Source: AWTP1-13 sp963840445 (GTDB lineage Bacteria > Pseudomonadota > Alphaproteobacteria > Rhizobiales > Hyphomicrobiaceae). Taken from it: a stretch of 64,000 nucleotides of DNA. Both the position numbers and the translations under genes were made by a program. The notes under the pieces are model-generated. The model worked only from the letters and a program-made list of their open reading frames with translations. It was not told the origin of the DNA and made no database searches. This document shows positions 38,362-47,609 of the stretch, one piece after another. The DNA lies in assembly GCA_963840445.1 (NCBI GenBank), contig CAWIZC010000019.1:20709-84708 (forward strand), written 5' to 3'. How positions within the stretch are numbered: the stretch's first letter is position 1; each line of letters starts with the position of its first letter.

Positions 38362-39981
38362 ATGAGCGATGTCCGCCATATCACGTTCGAGCACGGGCGA
38401 TCGGCCGACCAGGAACGTACCGTGCCGGCGCACCATCCGGTGGTGATCGTCGGGGCGGGCCCGGTGGGCCTCGTCGCCGCCCTCGACTTGGCGAGCAAGG
38501 GCCATCGCTGCGTCGTCCTCGACAGGAAGAGCAACCTGTCCGACGGCAGCCGCGCCATCTGCTGGGCCAAGCGGTCTCTGGAGATCATGGACCGCCTCGG
38601 CGTGGGGCAGGCGCTGGTCGACACCGGCATCACCTGGAAGACCGGCAAGGTGTTCTTCGATACGCGGCAGGTCTACGAGTTCGATTTGCTCCCCGAGCAA
38701 GGGCATCGGCGTCCGGCCTTCATCAACCTGCAACAGTACTATTTCGAGCACTTCTGCATCGAGGCCGCACGCAAGACCGGTCTGATCGACATCCGCTGGC
38801 TGGAGGAGGTGACGGGCATGGAGCCGAGCGGCGATGGCGCCCTGCTCGACATCGGCACGCCGGATGGTGCCTATCGCATCACCGCCGATTGGGTGATCGC
38901 CGCCGACGGGGCCCGCTCCACGCTGCGCCGGTTGCTCGGCCTCGGTTTTGAGGGTCGCGTATTCCAGGACCAATTCCTGATCTGCGATATCAAGATGCCG
39001 ATGCAGCGGCCGGCCGAGCGCTGGTTCTGGTTCGATCCGCCCTTCAATCGCGGGCAATCAGCCCTGTTGCACAAGCAGGCCGACGACGTCTGGCGGCTCG
39101 ATTTCCAGGTCGGCAACGACGCCGACCGTGAAGCGGAGATCAAGCCCGAGAATGCCGCCCGGCGCGTGCGCGCCATGCTCGGTGAGGACATCGAGTTCAG
39201 CTTCGAATGGATCAGCCTGTACCGATTCCAGTCTCGGCGGCTGGAAAAATTCCGGCACGGCCGCGTCATCTTCGCCGGCGATGCCGCGCACCAGATGTCG
39301 CCGTTCGGCGCGCGCGGCGGCAACAGTGGCATTCAGGATGCCGACAACCTCGCCTGGAAGCTCGACCTGGTGCTGCGCGGGCTGGCGCCGGAGCGTCTGC
39401 TCGACAGCTATGCGGTCGAGCGCATGCAGGCCGCCGACGAGAACCTAGCCATCACCATGCGCTCGATCGACTTCATCTCGCCGAAAGGCGCCATGAGTCG
39501 CACCTTCCGCGACGGGGTGCTGGCCCTGGCTGAGACGCAACCCTTCGCCCGGCGGCTGGTCAACTCGGGGCGGCTGTCAGTGGCGACCTGCTACGCCGGC
39601 TCGGGGCTGAACGGCCCGGACGAGTTTGCGCCAGGCGAATGCCCGGCTACCCGCCCAGGCGCCGCGGCGCTCGATGTGCCGCTCGGCAACCGCTGGTTGC
39701 TCGATTATCTGAATGGGGGCTTCCAGGCCATCCTGTTCAGCCGTGACGGCGTTGTCCCCGAAGCCTTCGGGGATGTTCAGGCGACCCTTGCCAGGGCAGA
39801 TCAGCGGGCTAAATTCGCCATTGTTTCACGGGAAACAGCCTGCGCCCGCTACGGGGCCGAGCGCGAGCCCGCGCTGTACCTATTCCGCCCCGATCAGCAC
39901 GTCGCGGCGCGCTGGCGGGGATATGTGCCGGGGTCGATCGAGGCGGCGCTCGAGCGGGCCATGGCCAAGAGGCCGAATTGA
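38362..39981 (+). CDS. FAD-dependent aromatic monooxygenase (PheA/TfdB/MhpA family)
   Basis: A 539-residue flavoprotein hydroxylase. The N-terminal FAD fold is VVIVGAGPVGLVAALDLASKGH (residues about 28-48). The DG motif is DWVIAADGARSTLRR near 176, the second FAD motif is VIFAGDAAHQMSPFGARGGN near 305, and a thioredoxin-like C-terminal domain (about 420-539) is present. Members hydroxylate phenolic rings with NAD(P)H. ATG 38362 follows a long open frame without upstream similarity. The DUF2783 gene follows 17 bp later. Location beside benzoate genes suggests a hydroxybenzoate or phenolic substrate; this is not provable by eye. Confidence 0.85.
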   Translation: MSDVRHITFEHGRSADQERTVPAHHPVVIVGAGPVGLVAALDLASKGHRCVVLDRKSNLSDGSRAICWAKRSLEIMDRLGVGQALVDTGITWKTGKVFFDTRQVYEFDLLPEQGHRRPAFINLQQYYFEHFCIEAARKTGLIDIRWLEEVTGMEPSGDGALLDIGTPDGAYRITADWVIAADGARSTLRRLLGLGFEGRVFQDQFLICDIKMPMQRPAERWFWFDPPFNRGQSALLHKQADDVWRLDFQVGNDADREAEIKPENAARRVRAMLGEDIEFSFEWISLYRFQSRRLEKFRHGRVIFAGDAAHQMSPFGARGGNSGIQDADNLAWKLDLVLRGLAPERLLDSYAVERMQAADENLAITMRSIDFISPKGAMSRTFRDGVLALAETQPFARRLVNSGRLSVATCYAGSGLNGPDEFAPGECPATRPGAAALDVPLGNRWLLDYLNGGFQAILFSRDGVVPEAFGDVQATLARADQRAKFAIVSRETACARYGAEREPALYLFRPDQHVAARWRGYVPGSIEAALERAMAKRPN

Positions 39982-39997
39982 GGGTACGAGGTGCGCC

Positions 39998-40198
39998 ATG
40001 CATTTGAAGCGCGAACCAAACGTCGGCGATTTCGATGCGCTGTACGCCGCCGTCATCGAGGCGCACAGCGACCTGAGCGAATCGGAGAGCGCGGCGCTCA
40101 ACGCGCGGCTGGTGCTGCTGCTCGCCAATCACATCGGCGATGAGGCCGTGCTGCGCGAGGCGATCCAGGTGGCGCGCGAGTCGATCGAGGCGAAGTGA
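39998..40198 (+). CDS. DUF2783 domain protein
   Basis: A 66-residue protein: LKREPNVGDFDALYAAVIEAH, then SESESAALNARLVLLLANHIGD and AIQVARESIEAK. It matches the small helical DUF2783 family. The function is unknown. It follows the FAD monooxygenase by 17 bp with a GAGG before the ATG; the pair recurs in alphaproteobacterial aromatic gene clusters as far as I recall. A role as an accessory or stabilising subunit is inference. Confidence 0.8.
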   Translation: MHLKREPNVGDFDALYAAVIEAHSDLSESESAALNARLVLLLANHIGDEAVLREAIQVARESIEAK

Positions 40199-40200
40199 TG

Positions 40201-40302
40201 GTTGTCATCCCGGCCTGAGCGCTGCTCAAGCCGGAACCCAGGGCCACTTGGGTTACCCGTTTGAGTTCTGGGTCCCGGATGCGCCGGCGCATTCCGGGGC
40301 GA
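40201..40302. repeat. intergenic palindromic repeat
   Basis: CCGGAACCCAG (40231-40241) pairs with CTGGGTCCCGG (40268-40278) with one mismatch. Outer GTCATCCCGG (40204-40213) faces CCGGGGCGAC (40294-40303). Same class as the element after the importer operon; here it separates convergent DUF2783 and aas-like genes. Confidence 0.65.
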
Positions 40303-40306
40303 CAGA

Positions 40307-43300
40307 CTAAGCCGCGGGCTTGGTGGCAACCGACAAGGTGGCCGCCTTCTCCTTGGCCATCGCCAGTGCCCCGACAAAGTCCGGCTTGCCGGAGCCGAGC
40401 AGGGGCAGCCTGTCGACCAGCAGCACCTCTGACGGCACGATCAGGTCCGGCGCACCCTTACCGCGGGCATAGTGCAGGAACTGCTCACGCGTGACCTTGA
40501 CGTCGTTGGTCATCAGCACGATGCGCTCGCCCTTGCGCGCATCGGGCAACGCGACGGCGACCAGCGTAAGGGTCGGCCAGACCTCGGAGGCCAGCGCCTC
40601 GACCGCTGACAGCGATACCATCTCGCCGCCGATCTTGGCGAAGCGCTTGGCGCGTCCCTTGATGGTGATGAACCCCTGTGGGTCGATGGCGACGATGTCG
40701 CCGGTGTCGTGCCAGCCGTCGGCCGGTGACTCCAGCACGCCCGGGTTCTCCGTGCGGAAGTAGCCGAGCATCACGTTCGGTCCCTTGACGAACAGCCGGC
40801 CGCCTTCGCTGATGCCGGCCACCGGCTCCAGCCGCGCCTGCATCAGCGGCGACAGGCGCCCGACGGTGCCCGACCGGTTGGCGATCGGCGTGTTCATGGC
40901 CAGCACCGGCGCCGTCTCGGTGACGCCATAGCCTTCCAGGATGCGCACGCCGAAGCGCTCCATGTAGGTCTGGCGGGTCGAGTCCTTGACCGGCTCGGCG
41001 CCGGCCACGATGAGGCGGATGGTGCGCAGATCGTAGGGATGGGCGGCACGCGCATAACCCCTCAGGAACGTGTCGGTGCCGAACATGATGGTGGCGCCGG
41101 TGTCGTAGATCAGCTCCGGCACGATGCGGTAGTGCAGCGGCGAGGGGTAGAGGTACACAGGAATGCCGCCCATCAGCGGCATCATCAAGCCGCCGGTCAG
41201 GCCGAAGGAATGGAACACGGGCAGCACGTTGAACACCAGGTCTTCGCCGTTGGCATCGACACGAGCCAGGCATTGAGCGGTGTTGGCCAGGACGTTGCGA
41301 TGCGACAGCACCACGCCCTTGGGGTTGCCCTCCGAGCCTGAGGTGAACAGGATCACGGCCGGATCGTCCGGCATGCGCGCGACACGTTGGCGTCCGCCCG
41401 CGAGCATGCCGGCAATCTTGTCCGCCAAGCTGATGCGGCCGCGGATGTCCTCGAGGTAGACGATGTGCACGGTATCGGCGATCTCGCCGACCAGGCTGAT
41501 CAGCCGCGCCTTCTCCACGAACGCACGCGAGGTCAGAATGACCGACACCTTGGCTGCGCGACACGCTGCCCGGACGCTGGTCGCGCCGCTCGAGAAATTG
41601 ATCATGGCCGGCACGCGCCCGATCGACTGCAGGGCGAAGAACGTGATGGCGACGCCGGCCGAGTTGGGCAGCATTACCCCTACCGCCTCGCCGGGTGAGC
41701 TGAACGCCTCGAGCTTGCGACCCAGCACCTGGGCGCCGAGAATCAGGTTGGCGTAGCTGATCTTGGTACCGAGCGGATCGGCCACTGCCGGCTTGCCGGT
41801 GTCGCGCGTGCGCTTGGCATCGGCGAGCGCGGCAAACAGCGTCCGGTCGCACTGCGCCGTCTCGACGGCGGTATCGACCATGATGTCCTGCAGGGCCAGG
41901 CCACCGGCCTGGCGGCGTGCCTTGCCTCTGATGGCCGGATCGAGGGTGAGCTTGCGCGCGGGCAGAAACGTGACCGTGACCTTGGGAAACAGCGCGCGCT
42001 TGACCTGCGTTGCGCGCAGGTAGCCGAACGGCGAGCGCTCCGGCCCTTCGATGCGCACGGGCACAATCCAGGCATCGGCCTTGTCGGCAATCATGGCGGC
42101 GCCGTCGTAGGCCTTCATCAGTCCGCCGGTGACCGTGACGCGGCCTTCGGGGAAGATCACCACGGTCTCGCCGGCCTTCACCGTATTGATAAGCGCGCGG
42201 GCGGCGATCGGCTTGGACGGCTCCAGCAGGTGCACGCGCACCACACGCAGGAACGGGGCCATCCACCGGTTGTTGGCGATCTGCGTGTAGACGGCAAAAG
42301 CCGCCTCCTTCTGCAGAATCGAATGCAGGATGGGGCCGTCCAGCAGGCTGACATGGTTGGGCGTGATGACCACGCGCTGATCTTGAGGAGGAAGGTTTTC
42401 GAGGCCCTTCACCTCCAACCTAAAAAAAAACCGGAACACCTCCCGTCCCATGTCGCGCATCAGGCCGGAACCCCAGGCGCGCATCACGAGCAGCACCATG
42501 CCGAAGCTGAGCAGGCCGAGCGCGGCAAACAGCGGACCGAGGCCCACACCGGCGGCCTGCAGCCCGGCAACAACCGCGCCGGCTCCCACCATGTAGGCCG
42601 CATTCATGACGTTGACGGCGGCGATCACCCGGGCGCGCCGTTCAGGCGGTGCCCAGGACTGCACGGCGGCGAACGACGGCACGATGTAGAGGCCGCCCGC
42701 GACCGCCAGACCGAACAACGAGAGCATCAGCGCCAGGCCGCCGGGCGACATCAGCACACCCAGCGCGCCGATCGGCTGGCTGCCCGGGGTAGCGCCGACC
42801 GCGACCCAGCCGACGGCCAGCGAGAACACGCCGATCAGGATGGCACCCAGCGGCACCAGCGCGAGGTTCGGCTTGCCGTGGCTGGCGCCGGCCGCGAGTG
42901 CCGACCCGAGCGCGATGCCAACCGTGAATGTGGCAAGGCACAGCGTCACCACGCCCTCGCTGCCGCCGATGCTGTCTTTCACCAGAGCAGGGAGCAGGGC
43001 CAGTGCCACGAAGCCGACCAGCCAGAACCATGACACGATGTGCGCGCCGCCCCACAGGCGCGGGTCGCCCTGCCGCAGTTCGCGCAGCAGCGCCAGTGTC
43101 GAGGTCCAGGGATTGGTCGTGATGGCGAGGTCGGGCGCCGCCGCGCCAGCCTTGGGGATGGTGCGTGCGAACAGCCACGACGAGACGGCCAGCAGGGCGA
43201 TCACCAGCACGACGGCGCTGGCGCTCTGTGCCTGGGCGACGGCAATGCCTCCGGCGATGGTGCCGATCAGGATGGCGAGGAACGTCGCGCCCTCGATCAG

Positions 43301-43744
43301 TGCATTGCCGGCCGACAGCTCGGCGGTGTCGAGCTTCTCGGGCAGCATGCCGTATTTGAGCGGGCCGAACAGCGAGGCCAGGATCCCGAACAGGCCGAGC
43401 GCCAACATCAGGATCGGCACGGAGTGCAAGAAGAAGCCGAGCGCGGCCAGGCCGGCGACGGGGATCTCGGCGAGCTTCACCCGCTCGGCCACATAGGCCT
43501 TGTCGAAGCGGTCGGCCAGCTCACCGCCGAGTGCTGAGAAGATGAAGAACGGGGCGATGAAAATAATGCCGGACAGGGTGATCAGCACCCCGGCGTTGCC
43601 GCCCACCACCTGTCCCGAGCCGGCAATGCCGAACAGGATCAGCATGGCTAGCGCGTTCTTCAGGAAGTTGTCGTTGAGAGCGGAGCAGAATTGGCACCAG
43701 AACAGCGGCGCAAAGCGCCGCGTCGTCATCAAGCTCTTGAACAT
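40307..43744 (-). CDS. LplT-Aas fusion: lysophospholipid transporter/2-acyl-GPE acyltransferase/acyl-ACP synthetase
   Basis: A 1145-residue protein with three parts. Residues about 1-410 are an MFS transporter like LplT (FWCQFCSALNDNFLKNAL at the start). Residues about 440-620 are a PlsC acyltransferase: ITPNHVSLLDGPIL (HxxxxD) and VVIFPEGRVTVTGG. Residues about 650-1140 are an AMP-binding enzyme: ILFTSGSEGNPKGVVLSH, ILEGYGVTETAPVLAMN and DGWHDTGDIV. In E. coli LplT and Aas are separate and recycle lysophospholipids. The fused form occurs in many proteobacteria. The ATG ending at 43744 follows GGGGATGAC; an earlier in-frame start at 43816 adds 24 unmatched residues. Confidence 0.88.
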   Translation of the reverse strand: MFKSLMTTRRFAPLFWCQFCSALNDNFLKNALAMLILFGIAGSGQVVGGNAGVLITLSGIIFIAPFFIFSALGGELADRFDKAYVAERVKLAEIPVAGLAALGFFLHSVPILMLALGLFGILASLFGPLKYGMLPEKLDTAELSAGNALIEGATFLAILIGTIAGGIAVAQAQSASAVVLVIALLAVSSWLFARTIPKAGAAAPDLAITTNPWTSTLALLRELRQGDPRLWGGAHIVSWFWLVGFVALALLPALVKDSIGGSEGVVTLCLATFTVGIALGSALAAGASHGKPNLALVPLGAILIGVFSLAVGWVAVGATPGSQPIGALGVLMSPGGLALMLSLFGLAVAGGLYIVPSFAAVQSWAPPERRARVIAAVNVMNAAYMVGAGAVVAGLQAAGVGLGPLFAALGLLSFGMVLLVMRAWGSGLMRDMGREVFRFFFRLEVKGLENLPPQDQRVVITPNHVSLLDGPILHSILQKEAAFAVYTQIANNRWMAPFLRVVRVHLLEPSKPIAARALINTVKAGETVVIFPEGRVTVTGGLMKAYDGAAMIADKADAWIVPVRIEGPERSPFGYLRATQVKRALFPKVTVTFLPARKLTLDPAIRGKARRQAGGLALQDIMVDTAVETAQCDRTLFAALADAKRTRDTGKPAVADPLGTKISYANLILGAQVLGRKLEAFSSPGEAVGVMLPNSAGVAITFFALQSIGRVPAMINFSSGATSVRAACRAAKVSVILTSRAFVEKARLISLVGEIADTVHIVYLEDIRGRISLADKIAGMLAGGRQRVARMPDDPAVILFTSGSEGNPKGVVLSHRNVLANTAQCLARVDANGEDLVFNVLPVFHSFGLTGGLMMPLMGGIPVYLYPSPLHYRIVPELIYDTGATIMFGTDTFLRGYARAAHPYDLRTIRLIVAGAEPVKDSTRQTYMERFGVRILEGYGVTETAPVLAMNTPIANRSGTVGRLSPLMQARLEPVAGISEGGRLFVKGPNVMLGYFRTENPGVLESPADGWHDTGDIVAIDPQGFITIKGRAKRFAKIGGEMVSLSAVEALASEVWPTLTLVAVALPDARKGERIVLMTNDVKVTREQFLHYARGKGAPDLIVPSEVLLVDRLPLLGSGKPDFVGALAMAKEKAATLSVATKPAA

Positions 43745-43983
43745 GTCATCCCCAATCGGCCCTGACCGACCCACCTCGGCCAGGCGAAGGCCGTGTTCCA
43801 CCACAGTAAACCGCATCCTCTTTCAGAAAGATGGCCAGATAAAGAAACGATGTTCAATTACGTAAATCACTGGGCGGGTCGGGCCGATCGGACGCTGTGA
43901 AAGTGTCGGCCAGGCGCAAAATTTCTTGAATCGGGGGGTGGCCCGGCGCAGATAGCAGGATAGGGCACAGGCAGGTCTAAGAT

Positions 43984-44205
43984 ATGCAATCAGAAGTTGC
44001 TGAGCACATCCAGATCCACGTTAACGGCGAGGCCGCCAGGACGAGGGCCGCGTCGCTCGCGGACCTAGTTGCGGAGCGGGGCTTTGCCGAGGGCGCCGTC
44101 GCCACCGCCCTCAACGGCGAGTTCGTGGCGAGGCATGCGCGCGCCGCCACCCAGCTCTCGGCGGGCGACCGCGTCGAGATCGTAGCGCCGCGGCAGGGCG
44201 GCTGA
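43984..44205 (+). CDS. thiS: sulfur carrier protein ThiS
   Basis: A 73-residue ubiquitin-like protein: IQIHVNGEAARTRAASLADLV, then the required C-terminal Gly-Gly (APRQGG). ThiS is thiocarboxylated at this terminus and donates sulfur to the thiazole ring with ThiG. thiG follows after 15 bp. No TPP riboswitch was recognised in the 115 bp upstream. Confidence 0.92.
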   Translation: MQSEVAEHIQIHVNGEAARTRAASLADLVAERGFAEGAVATALNGEFVARHARAATQLSAGDRVEIVAPRQGG

Positions 44206-44220
44206 TACCAACGACGGACC

Positions 44221-45042
44221 ATGAACGCGATCGAACCCATCTCGCCGGCCAGCGCGACGCTGAAGCTCTATGGCGTCGAGGTCGGCTCGCGTCTGCTGCT
44301 CGGCACGGCGCAGTATCCCTCGCCGCAGGTGATGGCGAGCGCGGTGCAGGCCTCGCGTGCCGGCATCGTCACCGTTTCCGTGCGGCGCGAGGCGGCGCGG
44401 GCCAGCACGGGGCAGCGCTTCTTCGAGCTGATCAAATCGCTGGGCGTGCGCGTGATGCCCAATACGGCCGGCTGCCGCACGCCGCGCGAGGCGATCACCA
44501 CCGCGCAGATGGCGCGTGAGCTGTTCGGCACCGACTGGATCAAGCTCGAGGTGATCGGCAACGACGACACGCTGCAGCCCGACCTGTTCGGTTTGGTCGA
44601 GGCGGCAAGCGCGCTCGGCAAGGATGGATTCAAGGTGTTCCCTTACACCACCGAGGACCTAGTGGCCGCGGAACGCCTGCTGGCCGCCGGTTGCGAGGTG
44701 CTGATGCCGTGGGGTGCGCCGATCGGCACCGGACGCGGCCTCGCCAACCGCTACGCGCTGCGCTCGCTGCGCAAGTATTTCGCCGGCGTACCGCTCATCA
44801 TCGACGCCGGCATCGGTGCGCCCTCGCACGCCGCCGAAGCCATGGAGCTCGGCTTCGATGGCGTGCTGCTGAACACGGCCGTCGCGTCTGCCGCCGATCC
44901 GGTGCGCATGGCCGGTGCCTTCGCCGCCGCCGTCGATGCCGGCCGCACCGCTTACGAGTCCGGCCTGATGGAGACGCGCGACATGGCTGCGCCATCGACG
45001 CCTGTGGCCGGCACACCGTTCTTCGATCTCGACCGGTCGTAG
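44221..45042 (+). CDS. thiG: thiazole synthase ThiG
   Basis: A 273-residue TIM-barrel enzyme: VGSRLLLGTAQYPSPQVM near residue 20, MPNTAGCRTPREAITTAQMARELF near 80, WIKLEVIGNDDTLQPD near 108, VLMPWGAPIGTGRG near 160 and IIDAGIGAPSHAAEAMELGFDGVLLN near 195. It makes the thiazole moiety of thiamine from deoxyxylulose phosphate and ThiS-COSH. The C-terminus extends about 15 residues beyond the usual core. It lies between thiS and thiE. Confidence 0.95.
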   Translation: MNAIEPISPASATLKLYGVEVGSRLLLGTAQYPSPQVMASAVQASRAGIVTVSVRREAARASTGQRFFELIKSLGVRVMPNTAGCRTPREAITTAQMARELFGTDWIKLEVIGNDDTLQPDLFGLVEAASALGKDGFKVFPYTTEDLVAAERLLAAGCEVLMPWGAPIGTGRGLANRYALRSLRKYFAGVPLIIDAGIGAPSHAAEAMELGFDGVLLNTAVASAADPVRMAGAFAAAVDAGRTAYESGLMETRDMAAPSTPVAGTPFFDLDRS

Positions 45043-45046
45043 CATC

Positions 45047-45658
45047 ATGCCGGACGGGCTCGACCTGTTCTATCCGATCGTTCCCGACGTCGCATGGCTG
45101 AAGCGGCTCGCGCCACTCGGCATTCGCACCGTCCAACTGCGCCTCAAGGATGCTTCGCCCGATCGCGTCCGCCAGGAGATCGCGGACAGCCTCGCACTGT
45201 GCCGGCAGCATAGCTGCCAGCTAATCGTCAACGACTACTGGCGCGAGGCGCTGGAGCTAGGCGCCGACTACATCCATCTCGGCCAGGAGGATTTGGCTGC
45301 GGCTGATCTCGTCGCCATCCAGGCCAAGGGTATTCGGCTCGGCATCAGCACGCACAGCCTGGAAGAGCTGGACATCGCGCTTGCTGCAAAGCCTGCCTAC
45401 ATCGCGCTTGGGCCGATCTACGAGACGCGCCTCAAGGCCATGAAGTGGGCGCCGCAAGGGCTAGCCCGCGTCGCCGACTGGAAGGCGCGCATCGGCGACC
45501 TGCCGCTGGTGGCGATCGGCGGCATCACGCCGGAACGGGCGGCCGGCGTCGTCGGCGCCGGCGCTGACAGCATCGCGGTAATTACGGATTTCTTCACCAA
45601 TCCGGACCCCGAGGCGCGCGTACGCCAGTGGCTGGCCTGGGCGGCGACACTGCGTTGA
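45047..45658 (+). CDS. thiE: thiamine phosphate synthase ThiE
   Basis: A 203-residue enzyme: GIRTVQLRLKDASPDRVRQEI near residue 24, QLIVNDYWREALELGADYIHLGQEDL near 57, GISTHSLEELDIALAAKPAYIALGPIYETRLK near 98 and VAIGGITPERA near 149. It joins the pyrimidine and thiazole units to thiamine phosphate. The ATG lies 2 bp after the thiG stop. The run ends here: no thiO or thiC in the window. Confidence 0.92.
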   Translation: MPDGLDLFYPIVPDVAWLKRLAPLGIRTVQLRLKDASPDRVRQEIADSLALCRQHSCQLIVNDYWREALELGADYIHLGQEDLAAADLVAIQAKGIRLGISTHSLEELDIALAAKPAYIALGPIYETRLKAMKWAPQGLARVADWKARIGDLPLVAIGGITPERAAGVVGAGADSIAVITDFFTNPDPEARVRQWLAWAATLR

Positions 45659-45691
45659 GCGTGCTCGCACCTTGCCCGGAACTCTGCACTC

Positions 45692-45714
45692 CGTCCTGAG
45701 CCCGTCGAAGGACG
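45692..45714. repeat. short interspersed hairpin
   Basis: CGTCCT (45692-45697) and AGGACG (45709-45714) flank GAGCCCGTCGA. This is the short CGTCCTGAGC...AAGGACG hairpin found in many copies in alphaproteobacteria. It stands in the 203-bp gap between thiE and the glycosyltransferase gene. Confidence 0.5.
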
Positions 45715-45861
45715 ACTGAGTTCACTATGCGCCCTCCGACAAGCGGAGCACAGGATTGGAGACCTGCAACCCCTCGGCGAACCGTCTCTTAATCTCACCT
45801 CACTATCTTTGCGCAGATTTTCCGGACCGCGCTGGTTCGGGGCGTACGCTGGAGCAGACGG

Positions 45862-46904
45862 GTGAATGACGTTCTGCGCATGCGCGAGGAACTGCAGCAG
45901 GCCTTCGAGCAGGCTGCCGGCGCCGCGCGCTCGATTGCCGTCTTGCTGCCGTGTCACAACGAGCAAGCCACCATCGCCCAGGTCATCGAAGGCTTCCGCC
46001 GCTCGCTGCCCTCCGCCGACATCTACGTCTACGACAACAACTCCACAGACCGCACCGCCGAAGTGGCGAAGGCCGGCGGCGCCGTCGTGCGTTTCGAGCC
46101 CTATCAGGGCAAGGGCAATGTCGTGCGGCGCATGTTCGCCGACATCGACGCCGACATCTACGTGCTGGCGACGGCGACCTGACTTACGATGCAAGCGCTG
46201 CGGGCCAGCTCGTCGAGGCCCTTATCGAGCGCAATGCCGACATGGTGGTGGGCGTGCGCGTCAGCACCGTCGAAGCCGCCTATCGCCGGGGACACCGAGC
46301 CGGCAACCGCTTCTTCAACCAGCTGGTCGCCCGCCTGTTCGGCAGCGGCTTCACCGACATCCTGTCGGGCTACCGCGTCATGTCGCGCCGTTTCGCCAAG
46401 TCCTTTCCCGCCGCGTCGTCCGGCTTCGAGATCGAGACCGAGCTGTCGATGCACGCGCTCGACCTCAAGCTCGTCACCGTCGAGCTACCGCTTGTCTATG
46501 GCGAGCGGCCCGAGAACTCCAAGAGCAAGCTGCGCACCTATCGCGACGGCCTGCGCATCCTCGCCAAGATCGTCATGATGTACCGCGCGCTGAAGCCGCT
46601 GCAGTTCTACGGCATCATCGCATTCGGCCTCATGCTGCTGTCGATACTGATCGGCACACCGGTGCTGATCGAGTACGCCCATACCGGACTTGTGCCTAGG
46701 ATGCCGACCGCGCTGCTAGCTGCGGCCATCATGCAGCTCGGCTTCCTCAGCCTGGCGTGCGGCATCATCACGGACGCCGTCGGCGCCAACCGGCGCGAGT
46801 TGAAGCGGATGCAGTACCTGCAGCTGTCGGCACCGGCTCGCTCGCGTCCGCCCCAACCATCCGAACAGCCCGGAGTGACGAGTGAAAACCGCCGAGCTGG
46901 TTGA
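45862..46904 (+). CDS. GT2 family glycosyltransferase, dolichol-phosphate mannosyltransferase-like (one frameshift)
   Basis: About 348 residues. The N-terminal GT-A fold (AVLLPCHNEQATIAQVIEGF, DIYVYDNNSTDRTAEVAKAGGA) is in the GTG-started frame. A base is missing near 46170; restoring it gives VLADGDLTYDASAA, the DxD site. The second part holds GHRAGNRFFNQLVARLFG, DILSGYRVMSRRF and two C-terminal membrane spans (about 240-310). Such enzymes load sugars onto polyprenyl phosphate or extend membrane glycolipids. It overlaps the methyltransferase gene by 23 bp. Confidence 0.82.
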
Positions 46905-47577
46905 CGAGAAATACTACCAGGCGGCGGCACCCCGCTCGCTCGGCGAGCGCATCACCGTGCTGGCGCGCGACCGCATCTACGACGATTTCACGGCCATCTG
47001 CCAGCCGCGCAGGGGAGACACCATCCTGGACGTCGGCGTATCCGACGTCGTCAACGACGCCGCCAACATGATGGAGCGTAAGTATCCGTTTGCCGAGCTG
47101 ATCACGGCTGTCGGGCTTGGCTCAGGCGAGGATTTCCGGGCCGCGTACCCGCTGACAGCGTATAAGCAGATCGCCGCCAACCAGCGCCTGCCGTTCGCAG
47201 ATCGGCAATTCGACATTGCCACTTCCAACGCCGTGCTGGAGCACGTCGGCAGCCCGGCGCATCAGGAATTGTTCGTGCACGAGCTGATCCGCGTGGCGCG
47301 CAAGGTGTTCATCAGCGTGCCCAACCGCTACTTCCCCGTCGAGCACCACACGGCCATTCCGCTCCTGCACTATTCCGACGCAGGGTTCCGTTCGGCGTGT
47401 CGGCTCCTCGGCAAGAGGGAGTGGACCGAAGCTGCAAATCTCATCCTCATGTCGCGCAGGCGCCTCGCGAGGCTCGTGCCCGCCGGCACCAGAGCCGAGA
47501 CGGCCTACACGGGCCTGAGGCTCGGCCCGTTCAGCTCGAACCTCTACCTGTTTGTCGATCAATCGGCCGGCGCTTGA
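46882..47577 (+). CDS. class I SAM-dependent methyltransferase
   Basis: A 231-residue protein with a Rossmann methyltransferase core: DTILDVGVSDVVNDAANMMERKYP near residue 47 (motif I, with an unusual Ser for the usual Gly), LPFADRQFDIATSNAVLEHVG near 103 (motifs II-III) and VARKVFISVPNRYFPVEHHT near 140. The GTG start lies inside the end of the glycosyltransferase gene, so translation is coupled. A glycan or polyprenyl-linked substrate is inferred from context. Confidence 0.78.
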   Translation: MKTAELVDEKYYQAAAPRSLGERITVLARDRIYDDFTAICQPRRGDTILDVGVSDVVNDAANMMERKYPFAELITAVGLGSGEDFRAAYPLTAYKQIAANQRLPFADRQFDIATSNAVLEHVGSPAHQELFVHELIRVARKVFISVPNRYFPVEHHTAIPLLHYSDAGFRSACRLLGKREWTEAANLILMSRRRLARLVPAGTRAETAYTGLRLGPFSSNLYLFVDQSAGA

Positions 47578-47609
47578 GGCTTTTGCGCGGCGAGGGCCTG
47601 GATTTGCCA

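Noticed and set aside
43865..43983. TPP riboswitch before thiS
   Set aside because: The CTGAGA and ACCTGA-type conserved blocks of the THI element are not found in the upstream 115 bp.
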